Assembly: GCA_002717915.1 (NCBI GenBank)
Contig: PBCV01000020.1
Span: 5,737 to 17,563 of the forward strand
Direction of reading: 5' to 3'
DNA from: Fidelibacterota bacterium
GTDB lineage: Bacteria > Fidelibacterota > Marinisomatia > Marinisomatales > UBA1611
DNA length: 11,827 bases
In this document: positions 1 through 6,406 of the stretch, one piece after another
How the letters are laid out: each line of letters opens with the position of its first letter
Position numbering within the stretch: the first letter of the stretch is position 1
Position numbers and translations under genes: made by a program
Notes under the pieces: generated by a model
Told to the model about the DNA's origin: nothing
The model's database searches: none
What the model saw: the letters and a program-made list of their open reading frames with translations, nothing else

Positions 1-348
1 CAAATTGCTCCCTATGTGATTAATCGGCTTGGTTTTGCCAGAGGTAGAAAGATGATGCTTCTGGGAGATCATATTGATGGGAACGAGGCCCTGGAAATTG
101 GTCTGGCTGATTACGTCGCTGATGATTTAGAAAAATTGTCAGAGATACTAGAAAATATCCAACAGCAAGTTATGAAATGTGCCCCAGGTGCTATAGCAGT
201 TACAAAAGAAATCATTGCAGACTATAATCCAATAAATACAGTAAGGGCGGCCGATCTATTTTCCGATTGCCTTGTGGGAGAAGAGGGACAAGAAGGGTTT
301 AGTTCATTTTTTGAGAAACGAAAGCCTTACTGGGCTATCTCAACTTAA
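1..348 (+). CDS. Enoyl-CoA hydratase/isomerase (crotonase family), 3' part
   Basis: This is the C-terminal 115 residues of a crotonase-fold protein. The frame is open from the first base and stops at TAA 346-348, so the start lies outside the window. Visible family features are IAPYVINRLG near the beginning, the helix around LLGDHIDGNEALEIGLAD, the CAPGAIAVTKE segment, and the C-terminal EGFSSFFEKRKPYW, which matches the usual EG..AF.EKR.P.W ending. Crotonases of this length are usually about 260 residues, so slightly more than half is missing, including the oxyanion-hole and catalytic Glu regions. The subfamily (short-chain enoyl-CoA hydratase, methylglutaconyl-CoA hydratase or similar) therefore cannot be decided. 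The next gene begins 36 nt downstream on the same strand and encodes an acyl-CoA-type reductase, so an operon for acyl-CoA conversion is likely. Family is confident; substrate is unknown. Confidence 0.88.
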   Translation, partial: QIAPYVINRLGFARGRKMMLLGDHIDGNEALEIGLADYVADDLEKLSEILENIQQQVMKCAPGAIAVTKEIIADYNPINTVRAADLFSDCLVGEEGQEGFSSFFEKRKPYWAIST

Positions 349-384
349 TTAAGGTATTTAGAAGCAGGTGACTTAGAAAAAAAT

Positions 385-1377
385 ATGAAAAACGTAAGTT
401 TCAAAGCCATTGTAATTGAGGAAATAGCTACAGGAAATTTTTCCCGTAGTGTCCAAGAAAGATCAACAGGTGATCTCCCGGAAGCAGATCTAACCATTCG
501 TGTAGAATATTCTTCTCTTAATTATAAAGATGCACTCTCAGCTACAGGGAATAAAGGGGTGACCCGGGAATACCCCCATACACCAGGAATTGATGCTACA
601 GGAGTGGTAAAAGAATCATCCAGCCCTGATTTTCCAGAAAATACACCCGTAATAATCAGTGGCTATGATCTGGGAATGAACACAGCTGGCGGTTTTGGAG
701 AATATATACGAGTGCCTGTAGTCTGGGCTGTAAAACGCCCGGAAAACCTTACAGCAAAAGAATCCATGATCCTTGGGACCGCAGGATTCACGGCCGGGTT
801 ATGTGTCAAAGCACTGGAAGAAAAATCAGGTGTAAAAGGAATGAAAGCCGTGGTCAGCGGTGCCACAGGCGGGGTTGGCTGTATAGCCGTAAAACTTTTG
901 TCCCACCTCGGAGCAGAAGTAACAGCCCTGACAGGGAAAAGGGACGCAATTAGTTTTTTAAGGAATATTGGAGCGGCTGAAATCTTATCAAGAACCGAAT
1001 TCATTGAATCCATCCGGGGACCTATAGGCAAAGGAATGTGGGATATAGCAGTTGATGTTGCGGGTGGAAATATTTTGTCCGCTATACTGGCCAGCATGAA
1101 ATATGACGGAACCGTTACCTGCTGCGGATTGGTGGACAGTCCCAGTTTTAAAGCATCTGTCTTTCCGTTTATTCTAAGAGGGAACAGCCTGATTGGTATT
1201 GATTCAGCGGAAAAGCCAGTGCATGAAAAAGAAGATATCTGGGAGCGGTTTTCCAAAGATTGGCAGATGGATGGGCTGGATGATATATGTCATACAGTGA
1301 ACCTGGATGGAATGCTACCAGAAATTGATAAAATCCTTGCCGGTGGACAAACTGGCCGAGTGGTGTTAGAGTTATAA
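385..1377 (+). CDS. acuI: AcuI/YhdH-type acryloyl-CoA reductase (MDR family, NADPH-dependent)
   Basis: This 330-residue protein is a medium-chain dehydrogenase/reductase of the YhdH/AcuI group, which reduces acryloyl-CoA to propionyl-CoA with NADPH in the cytoplasm. Length is typical. The N-terminal GroES-like domain carries SSLNYKDALSATG (44-56) and HTPGID (66-71). Next come LGTAGFTAGLCV (131-142) and the nucleotide-binding loop SGATGGVG (159-166). The late signature FPFILRG...LIGIDS (261-275) is characteristic of this subgroup as opposed to general quinone oxidoreductases. No structural-zinc cysteine cluster is seen, as expected for the zinc-free branch. The ATG at 385 fits the usual N-terminus (FKAIVIEE); AGGTGA lies 13 nt upstream, too far for a strong ribosome site. 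It follows a crotonase gene by 36 nt, consistent with the pair making propionyl-CoA from a 3-hydroxypropionyl- or acryloyl-CoA type intermediate. The exact substrate is inferred from family membership. Confidence 0.85.
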   Translation: MKNVSFKAIVIEEIATGNFSRSVQERSTGDLPEADLTIRVEYSSLNYKDALSATGNKGVTREYPHTPGIDATGVVKESSSPDFPENTPVIISGYDLGMNTAGGFGEYIRVPVVWAVKRPENLTAKESMILGTAGFTAGLCVKALEEKSGVKGMKAVVSGATGGVGCIAVKLLSHLGAEVTALTGKRDAISFLRNIGAAEILSRTEFIESIRGPIGKGMWDIAVDVAGGNILSAILASMKYDGTVTCCGLVDSPSFKASVFPFILRGNSLIGIDSAEKPVHEKEDIWERFSKDWQMDGLDDICHTVNLDGMLPEIDKILAGGQTGRVVLEL

Positions 1378-1396
1378 AGGTCGGATCATTCACCCT

Positions 1397-1999
1397 ATGC
1401 TTCAAGGTCTTCAAAATTTAGATAAAACGATTCTGCTTTGGGTTCATAATTATTTATCCAATACCGCCTTGGATTGGTTAATGCCTCTCATCACAGAACA
1501 AGATAACTGGACCCTACCTATCCTGGTACTGATTTTTTATTTAGGATTCAAAGCAGAAAAGCGGGGGAAAATAACCTTAGTATTACTGATTTTAACAATT
1601 ATACTTACTGATTCAATTTGTGCACAAATTCTGAAACCATTTATAGAAAGAGTCAGACCATCACATCTCAACATGGAAGGGCTAAATTTGTTGGTTTCAA
1701 AGGGTGGTAAATGGAGCATGCCCTCTAACCATGCAGCCAACATATTTGCTTTTGCAGTGATTCTTTCTTATTTCTATGAAAAAGCTAAGTTCCCTGTATT
1801 CAGTTTAGCTTTTATGGTTGCTTTTTCACGTATTTATGTTGGTGTACACTACCCTGGCGATGTAATTGTTGGGTCAATATTAGGGTATGGGATTGCATGG
1901 ACTATCCTGACCTTATGGGTCATCTTAAAAATGAGGGAATTGAAACGAGGGAAAACCTGGGTCTGGTATGAAAGCAGCCCACCCGTATTCAAATATTAG
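1397..1999 (+). CDS. PAP2-family membrane phosphatase (lipid phosphatase)
   Basis: This 200-residue integral membrane protein has all three PAP2 motifs. K80 to R87-P88 (KPFIERVRP) is the KX6RP motif. MPSNH at 108-112 is the PSGH motif with Asn in place of Gly. SRIYVGVHYPGD at 144-155 is SRX5HX3D with the catalytic His151 and Asp155. Hydrophobic stretches near 40-55, 60-78, 113-127, 132-150 and 155-177 fit five or so membrane segments. Family members dephosphorylate undecaprenyl pyrophosphate, phosphatidate, phosphatidylglycerol phosphate or lipid A; the sequence alone does not say which. The start ATG lies 19 nt after the stop of the reductase gene with no clear Shine-Dalgarno site. The stop TAG overlaps the stop of the convergent DUF3467 gene, so no space remains for a separate terminator between them. 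Confidence 0.88.
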   Translation: MLQGLQNLDKTILLWVHNYLSNTALDWLMPLITEQDNWTLPILVLIFYLGFKAEKRGKITLVLLILTIILTDSICAQILKPFIERVRPSHLNMEGLNLLVSKGGKWSMPSNHAANIFAFAVILSYFYEKAKFPVFSLAFMVAFSRIYVGVHYPGDVIVGSILGYGIAWTILTLWVILKMRELKRGKTWVWYESSPPVFKY

Positions 2000-2322
2000 T
2001 TGGGCAGGACGTCCTTTGGTGGCTTAACACCAAAAGATGAGAATCCTTCATCACGGCTGGGCATTTTTATTTCGCCGTGCTTGGTTTCAAACTTTTTTAT
2101 ATTATCGTTTAACGCACCCAGGAATGCTTTCGCGTGTTGGGGTGCCATTATAATTCTGGAGTGTACTTTTGCCTTGGGTACTCCTGGAAGAATCCGGGTA
2201 AAATCCATGACGAATTCTGCCGGTGAATGGGTCACGACGACGAAGTTTGCATATTCGCCTGAACTTACCTTTTCGTCTAACTCAATATTGATCTGCTGGA
2301 TGTTTTTCTTTTCTTTATCCAC
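1996..2322 (-). CDS. DUF3467 family protein
   Basis: This 108-residue soluble protein resembles DUF3467. The recognisable core is EYANFVVVTHSPAEFVMDF followed by RILPGVPKAKVHSRIIM, then APQHAKAFLGALNDNIKKFE. Members are common in Bacteroidetes and related phyla; no function is established that I know of. The start is a GTG (top-strand CAC at 2320-2322). It is supported by an AGGT ribosome site six bases upstream (top strand 2329-2332) and by homology beginning soon after it. The gene lies only 11 nt after the stop of the upstream zinc-ribbon gene, so the two are almost certainly one transcript. Its stop codon overlaps that of the convergent PAP2 gene. Confidence 0.8.
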   Translation of the reverse strand: MDKEKKNIQQINIELDEKVSSGEYANFVVVTHSPAEFVMDFTRILPGVPKAKVHSRIIMAPQHAKAFLGALNDNIKKFETKHGEIKMPSRDEGFSSFGVKPPKDVLPN

Positions 2323-2333
2323 TTTAATACCTA

Positions 2334-2732
2334 TTAACCCTTTTTAGTAGAAAAATCACGTTCATTGAATTCTTCCCAGTCATCATTAATACCATCGAAC
2401 TGGGTATAATCCTTAATCCCTTCATTCTCTTCTACATTTTTTGGATGAAGTTCATTTTCATATATATTGAAAAGATCTTTCTTCTTTTCATATTCGCTGG
2501 GGTCGCCCTCTTCTTCTTTCGTCTGGTCCAGATCATCTACATCGTCACTGTACACTTCTTGATCAAAGAAGTCCAAATTTTCAACAATTCCATTGGCCAT
2601 GAGAAATTCAAGAAAATCAAGAAATTTTCTATTTTTTAGATCAATGGAACAATTTGTGCATTTCAAAGATTCTTTAAGATCGATCTCATCAATTGTGTTT
2701 TCACATATAGGGCAGATTAAGCCTTCAAGCAT
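2334..2732 (-). CDS. Hypothetical zinc-ribbon protein with acidic C-terminal region
   Basis: I do not recognise a named family for this 132-residue protein. The N-terminus holds a probable zinc ribbon: CPIC at residues 7-10 and CTNC at 25-28, two CXXC knuckles 14 residues apart. The middle (about 32-52) is a possible amphipathic helix rich in Phe and Leu. From about residue 60 the protein is very acidic (long Asp/Glu runs such as SDDVDDLDQTKEEEGD) and probably disordered, ending in a short basic tail. Such an arrangement is seen in nucleic-acid-binding or adaptor proteins, but function is not assignable. It is first in a two-gene operon with the DUF3467 gene and sits about 20 nt downstream of a good sigma70-like promoter. 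A weak AGAGAG precedes the ATG. Confidence 0.72.
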   Translation of the reverse strand: MLEGLICPICENTIDEIDLKESLKCTNCSIDLKNRKFLDFLEFLMANGIVENLDFFDQEVYSDDVDDLDQTKEEEGDPSEYEKKKDLFNIYENELHPKNVEENEGIKDYTQFDGINDDWEEFNERDFSTKKG

Positions 2733-2759
2733 TTGTTTTTCTCTCTAAAACCGGCGGAT

Positions 2760-2788
2760 AATATAATTGAGCATATATCGGGTGGCAA
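2760..2788 (-). promoter_or_regulatory. Putative sigma70-like promoter of the zinc-ribbon/DUF3467 operon
   Basis: Read on the minus strand, TTGCCA (top 2783-2788) is separated by 17 bp from TATATT (top 2760-2765). Each hexamer matches the sigma70 consensus at five of six positions and the spacing is ideal. Transcription would begin near 2753, giving a leader of about 20 nt before the ATG at 2732. The surrounding 206-bp gap (2733-2938) is AT-rich and shows nothing else I can name. Confidence 0.5.
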
Positions 2789-2938
2789 TACTTTTACTGA
2801 CAGAAATAATGGAAAAATATTATTATTTTTATTCTTTATAAAGTTCTGGCTATAACAATGATTTTGATATTTATGGTAATAAAAAAAGTGTAGAGGATAA
2901 GGCATAATATTATTTTCGATCTTAGAATATCTATTATT

Positions 2939-3481
2939 TCATGCAAGTCCCAGTATTTTTTCAATTGTTTCATAATTTTTTTCTAAAAACCCGGTTTGTG
3001 ATGGTTCTATAACCATAGAATAGAGTTGATCAGATAGGGGAGATTGAAAGCCAACTTTTACCGGGATATCCAATTCCAGGCACAACAGCGATAGGGTTTG
3101 GTCCATAGATTGATTTAAATCAACCAGGGCATCATATTGTATGGCATTGATCTGATCAATGATTGGCATGGATGCTAATGCACCCAGCCAGTTCAAATTA
3201 TTATCAGTATAATAAATAATGTGTGGCTTTAACTCTTTTAAATAATATTGCAATCCATCCTTATGGACCACATACTTAATTTTCAAAGAATCATTTTTAT
3301 GGCCTCTTTTCACAAAATGAGATGCAATCTGGGCGTGTTCTTTTTCGGCAGGCAGTAAATAAAGGATGCTGCTTACACCCTTGCCGGATTTGCTGATCCT
3401 GATCAAATTTTCAGTCTTAGCTTTTGGACGAAAGAGCGCATACCACCAGAGAAGAATTTTAATTCGCCACGAGATTTCCAT
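2939..3481 (-). CDS. Conserved hypothetical protein, DUF6913-like / half GT9-like Rossmann domain
   Basis: This 180-residue protein resembles DUF6913, a family seen in Bacteroidetes-type bacteria. The clearest part is C-terminal: YDALVDLN (116-123), then LCLELDIPVKVGF, then DQLYSMVIEP and a terminal helix NYETIEKILGL. The pattern of strand-ending D-L-N followed by 'VGF' also recalls the N-terminal half of ADP-heptose (GT9) glycosyltransferases, but the sugar-nucleotide-binding C-terminal half is absent, so transferase activity is not supported. The N-terminus has a hydrophobic or amphipathic stretch (IKILLWWYALF, about 7-17) followed by basic residues, which could be peripheral membrane contact. 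No convincing Shine-Dalgarno site precedes the ATG. It is transcribed divergently from the DjlA-like gene across a 115-bp gap. Family assignment is from memory of the pattern and is moderate. Confidence 0.65.
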   Translation of the reverse strand: MEISWRIKILLWWYALFRPKAKTENLIRISKSGKGVSSILYLLPAEKEHAQIASHFVKRGHKNDSLKIKYVVHKDGLQYYLKELKPHIIYYTDNNLNWLGALASMPIIDQINAIQYDALVDLNQSMDQTLSLLCLELDIPVKVGFQSPLSDQLYSMVIEPSQTGFLEKNYETIEKILGLA

Positions 3482-3535
3482 ATGGGAATATAAGGATAGC
3501 GACCGCCCCTTAAAACCGCTGTGAAGTGGTATTCT

Positions 3536-3566
3536 TTAACAGATTAATTTCTAAATTTGGTATAGT
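3536..3566 (+). promoter_or_regulatory. Possible promoter of the djlA-like/mutase operon
   Basis: TTAACA (3536-3541) and TATAGT (3561-3566) each match sigma70 hexamers at five of six positions. The spacer of 19 bp is longer than ideal. It lies in the 115-bp divergent gap (3482-3596) and would give a leader of about 24 nt. The region is AT-rich, so chance matches are plausible. Confidence 0.33.
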
Positions 3567-3581
3567 AATATCAGAATATTA
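3566..3581. repeat. Short inverted repeat in divergent intergenic region
   Basis: TAATAT and ATATTA flank a 4-bp spacer (CAGA), a perfect dyad that overlaps the end of the possible -10 element of the djlA-like gene. It could be an operator, but six-base AT-only arms are common by chance. Confidence 0.2.
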
Positions 3582-3596
3582 TACACTTAGAAATTC

Positions 3597-4334
3597 ATGT
3601 CTTTTAATAAAAAGTTATTATGGGGAGGTCTTGGTTGGGTTATGGGTGGCCCAATTGGGGCTATACTTGGATACGCTTTCGCTTCCATGAACGAGAATCA
3701 ATCATCCCCAAGGGTAGGATCAGGTCAACAAAGCCGATTCCATTCTGTCACAAAACCTGCTGACTTTGTCATTTCCATTCTGGTTCTATTTGCAAAGGTA
3801 ATGAAGGCTGATGGTCAATTATTAAAGTCAGAACTGGATTATGTAAAACGGTTCTTGAAACAGCAGTTTGGCATCCATCAGACACGTGAACTGATGGCCG
3901 TTTTTAAAGATATTTTAGAGCAGGACTATCCTCTGAAAGATGTGTGCCGCCAGATCCAGCGATCCATGGACCATTCAAGCCGTTTGGAGCTGGTCCATGT
4001 ATTATTTGGTTTATCGGCAGCGGATGGTCATGTTCACCCCGATGAGGTCCGTGTCATTCAGACCATTGCCAATTACCTGAATATTAATCGAAACGATTAT
4101 GAATCAATTAAAGCAATGTTTGCAAGAGATGAAAAAGCCGCTTATAGAATATTGGATGTTTCCCCCTCAGTTTCGAACGATGAATTAAAACGTGCATTCA
4201 GAAAAATGGCCAACAAATTCCATCCGGACAAAGTAGCCCATCTTGGTGTGGAAATGCAGAAACTGGCTGAAGAAAAATTCAAAGCAGTGAATGATGCTTA
4301 TCAGCAGATTAAAAAGGACCGAGGCATTTCATGA
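3597..4334 (+). CDS. DjlA-like membrane-anchored co-chaperone (TerB + J domain)
   Basis: This 245-residue protein has the DjlA layout. There is a Gly-rich N-terminal membrane segment (about 7-29, GGLGWVMGGPIGAILGYAF), as in E. coli DjlA. A TerB-like helical domain follows (about 55-170), with its acidic AADGHVHPDE loop and the related KADGQLLKSE segment. The C-terminal J domain is about 178-244, with ILDVSPSVSNDELKRAFRKM and the HPD triad at 209-211, which is needed to stimulate DnaK ATPase. The predicted place is the inner membrane with the J domain in the cytoplasm. The ATG at 3597 is preceded by no clear Shine-Dalgarno site but gives the expected membrane anchor. Its stop overlaps the start of the mutase gene (ATGA, 4331-4334), so translation is probably coupled. 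Symbol djlA is not assigned because family boundaries with other TerB-J proteins are loose. Confidence 0.85.
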   Translation: MSFNKKLLWGGLGWVMGGPIGAILGYAFASMNENQSSPRVGSGQQSRFHSVTKPADFVISILVLFAKVMKADGQLLKSELDYVKRFLKQQFGIHQTRELMAVFKDILEQDYPLKDVCRQIQRSMDHSSRLELVHVLFGLSAADGHVHPDEVRVIQTIANYLNINRNDYESIKAMFARDEKAAYRILDVSPSVSNDELKRAFRKMANKFHPDKVAHLGVEMQKLAEEKFKAVNDAYQQIKKDRGIS

Positions 4335-5815
4335 AAAAAGAAAAAGCGGGACAGTTTCCTTATACCCATGGTTTGTATGAAAATATGTACAAAGAAAAAC
4401 TTTGGACCATGCGTCAATATGCCGGCTACACTTCAGCAGAAGAATCCAATAAACGCTACCGGTATCTATTAGAAAATGGTGTAATGGGTTTATCAGTGGC
4501 ATTTGACCTGCCAACTCAAATTGGTTACGATTCAGACCATCCCATTTCTCAAGGCGAAGTTGGAAAAGTGGGCGTACCCATATGCAATCTTCAAAATATG
4601 GAAACATTATTCAGAGACATACCGCTGGATAAAGTATCCACTTCAATGACCATTAATGCTACAGCACCGATTCTTTTGGCATTTTATATTGCGGCAGCTG
4701 AAAAACAGGGCGTCAATCCCAAGGGCCTTCAAGGGACAGTTCAAAATGATATCTTAAAAGAATATGTGGCAAGAGGCACCTATATTTTTCCCCCGTCTGC
4801 TTCCTTACGGCTGGTAACCGATGTTTTTCAATTTTGTTCAGAACACCTGCCTAAATGGAATATAATATCCGTTTCCGGGTACCACATCCGTGAAGCAGGC
4901 AGTACAGCTGAGCAGGAGCTGGCCTTCACTTTTGCAAATGGAATTGCTTACGTTCAGGCCGCAGTTGAACAAGGATTAGACCCAAATAAATTTGGAGAGC
5001 GTATTTCCTTCTTCCTGAATTCTCACAATGGTTTTCTGGAAGAGATAGCCAAGTTCCGTTCCGCTAGACAGATTTGGGCGACACTCATGAAAGATAGATT
5101 TAATGTAACAAATAAAAAAGCAATGATGTTTCGATTCCACACCCAGACAGGGGGATCCACTCTTTCAGCATCTCAGATAGATAACAATGTTGTTCGAACA
5201 ACAATACAGGCCTTATCAGCGATATTAGGCGGCACCCAGTCACTTCATACAAACAGCAGGGATGAAGCCTTGGCACTCCCTTCAGATGAAGCGGCAAAAC
5301 TGGCACTTCGCACTCAGCAGATCATTGCTTATGAAAGCGGCATTCCCAATCATCCCGATCCGTTTGGCGGCAGTTTCATTATTGAAGAAATGACGAATAA
5401 TTTTGTTGAAGGAACCATGAAAATAATTGAAAAAATAGATTCAATGGGTGGTGCTGTTGCTGCCATAGAAAACGGATATATGGCAAATGAGATATCTCGC
5501 AGTTCATACGAGTATCAAAAAGAAATTGAAAGTAATAAAAAAATCATTGTCGGGGTAAATAAATTTGAAGATCAAAAAGAAATTGAACCAAATTTACTGG
5601 AGATTGATCCAGTGAGAGTGAAAAGCCAGATTGATTCATTAACAAGTCTCAAATCATCGCGAAATAACGACCAGGTTCAAACAGTATTAGGGAAATTAAA
5701 ATCAGTTGCTGTCAATGAAGAAAATGTAATGCCGGCAATCATTAAATGCGTAAAAAATGACTGCACTTTAGGTGAGATCGCAGATACGTTACGCAGTGTT
5801 TTTGGCGAGTATTAA
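4331..5815 (+). CDS. Methylmalonyl-CoA mutase large (catalytic) subunit, split type
   Basis: This 494-residue protein is the substrate-binding TIM-barrel subunit of a B12-dependent acyl-CoA mutase, which interconverts methylmalonyl-CoA and succinyl-CoA. Active-site residues of the P. shermanii enzyme are all present at identical spacing: Tyr30 (=Tyr89, in MRQY), Gln138 (=Gln197, in TVQNDILKE), Arg148 (=Arg207) and His185 (=His244, in SGYH). The Tyr/Arg pair that holds the substrate carboxylate separates this protein from isobutyryl-CoA and 2-hydroxyisobutyryl-CoA mutases, which replace them. Ethylmalonyl-CoA mutase remains an alternative. The C-terminus (LGEIADTLRSVFGEY) is the normal end of a split large subunit, so there is no cobalamin-binding domain. 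The N-terminus is about 60 residues shorter than full-length relatives and starts directly at QFPYTHGLYENMY; an in-frame stop at 4310-4312 rules out extension. GAGG at 4321-4324 is a good ribosome site inside the preceding gene. The partner subunit is not in the window. Confidence 0.93.
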   Translation: MKKEKAGQFPYTHGLYENMYKEKLWTMRQYAGYTSAEESNKRYRYLLENGVMGLSVAFDLPTQIGYDSDHPISQGEVGKVGVPICNLQNMETLFRDIPLDKVSTSMTINATAPILLAFYIAAAEKQGVNPKGLQGTVQNDILKEYVARGTYIFPPSASLRLVTDVFQFCSEHLPKWNIISVSGYHIREAGSTAEQELAFTFANGIAYVQAAVEQGLDPNKFGERISFFLNSHNGFLEEIAKFRSARQIWATLMKDRFNVTNKKAMMFRFHTQTGGSTLSASQIDNNVVRTTIQALSAILGGTQSLHTNSRDEALALPSDEAAKLALRTQQIIAYESGIPNHPDPFGGSFIIEEMTNNFVEGTMKIIEKIDSMGGAVAAIENGYMANEISRSSYEYQKEIESNKKIIVGVNKFEDQKEIEPNLLEIDPVRVKSQIDSLTSLKSSRNNDQVQTVLGKLKSVAVNEENVMPAIIKCVKNDCTLGEIADTLRSVFGEY

Positions 5816-6404
5816 CCCCCGCCCGGTCTTGCAAAAGTTAGCATTTATCACATCCTTCCTGCTCCACCCTATGGTGGTTGCACCCTTCACATTTGCCCTT
5901 TTGACCTATACAGGCGAAGAACATAGTTCAAATCACATAATTTTTTTCACAGCTTTCTTTTTTTCAACACTGCTCTCAACCATAACTGTTATCTATTTAA
6001 AACGATCCGGAAAGATTACAGACCTTGATGCTTCCATCCGTGAACAGCGAGTCCAGCCACTCGTTCTGGGGGCTATTTATCATGGAATTGGATTTTTGAT
6101 ATTATGGTATCTAAATGCTGCACCAATCATCCAGGGGCTCATGTTTTGTTATGCCGTAAATACAGCAATTGTTTGGCTCATTACCATGAAATGGAAAATA
6201 TCGATCCACGCTATCGGATTGGGTGGTCCACTGGTCGCGCTCTGGTTCCATGGTATTCAGTATCCCTTTGGCATGGCCGCAAGTCTGGTCCTGGTCTGTA
6301 TGTCACGAATTATTCTGAAAGCTCATACACCTCTACAGGTTCTGACGGGTGCGGGACTTGCTATGAGTTTAGCCTATATTGAACTTAGCTTACTTTTTCT
6401 TTAG
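5772..6404 (+). CDS. PAP2-superfamily-like membrane protein with degenerate motifs
   Basis: This membrane protein of up to 210 residues has about six hydrophobic segments and remnants of PAP2 motifs. SRIILKAHTPLQ (178-189) is SRX5HX3 with Gln where catalytic Asp is usual. KISIHAIGLGG (142-152) holds a His at the PSGH position. KITDLDASIREQRVQP (81-96) sits where KX6RP would be but does not match it. This pattern (D...R.QR..P, then K.S.H..G.GG) resembles a PAP2-like family of Bacteroidetes that I recognise only generally; catalytic function is uncertain. The start is unclear. The longest frame begins at GTG 5772, 44 bp inside the mutase gene, with alternatives at GTG 5796, TTG 5802 and TTG 5829, the last just before the conserved LQKLAFITSFLLHP region. 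No start has a convincing ribosome site. The biotin ligase gene follows after 2 nt. Confidence 0.72.
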   Translation: MRSQIRYAVFLASINPRPVLQKLAFITSFLLHPMVVAPFTFALLTYTGEEHSSNHIIFFTAFFFSTLLSTITVIYLKRSGKITDLDASIREQRVQPLVLGAIYHGIGFLILWYLNAAPIIQGLMFCYAVNTAIVWLITMKWKISIHAIGLGGPLVALWFHGIQYPFGMAASLVLVCMSRIILKAHTPLQVLTGAGLAMSLAYIELSLLFL

Positions 6405-6406
6405 TT

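Noticed and set aside
663..1256. Long minus-strand open frame (197 codons) opposite the reductase gene
   Set aside because: The plus strand encodes a clear AcuI/YhdH protein; the opposite frame is a shadow with Pro/Ser-rich low-information sequence.
2000..2347. Plus-strand open frame of 115 codons following the PAP2 gene
   Set aside because: It is antisense to the recognisable DUF3467 gene along its whole length and its translation has no family features.
2717..2905. Minus-strand open frame of 62 codons upstream of the zinc-ribbon gene
   Set aside because: It overlaps the promoter and the 5' end of the zinc-ribbon gene, is rich in residues expected from AT-rich noncoding DNA, has no ribosome site and shows no recognisable motif.
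6104..6382. Plus-strand frame of 92 codons inside the PAP2-like gene
   Set aside because: It lies entirely within a gene with membrane segments and conserved motifs, and its own translation is hydrophilic and unlike any family I know.
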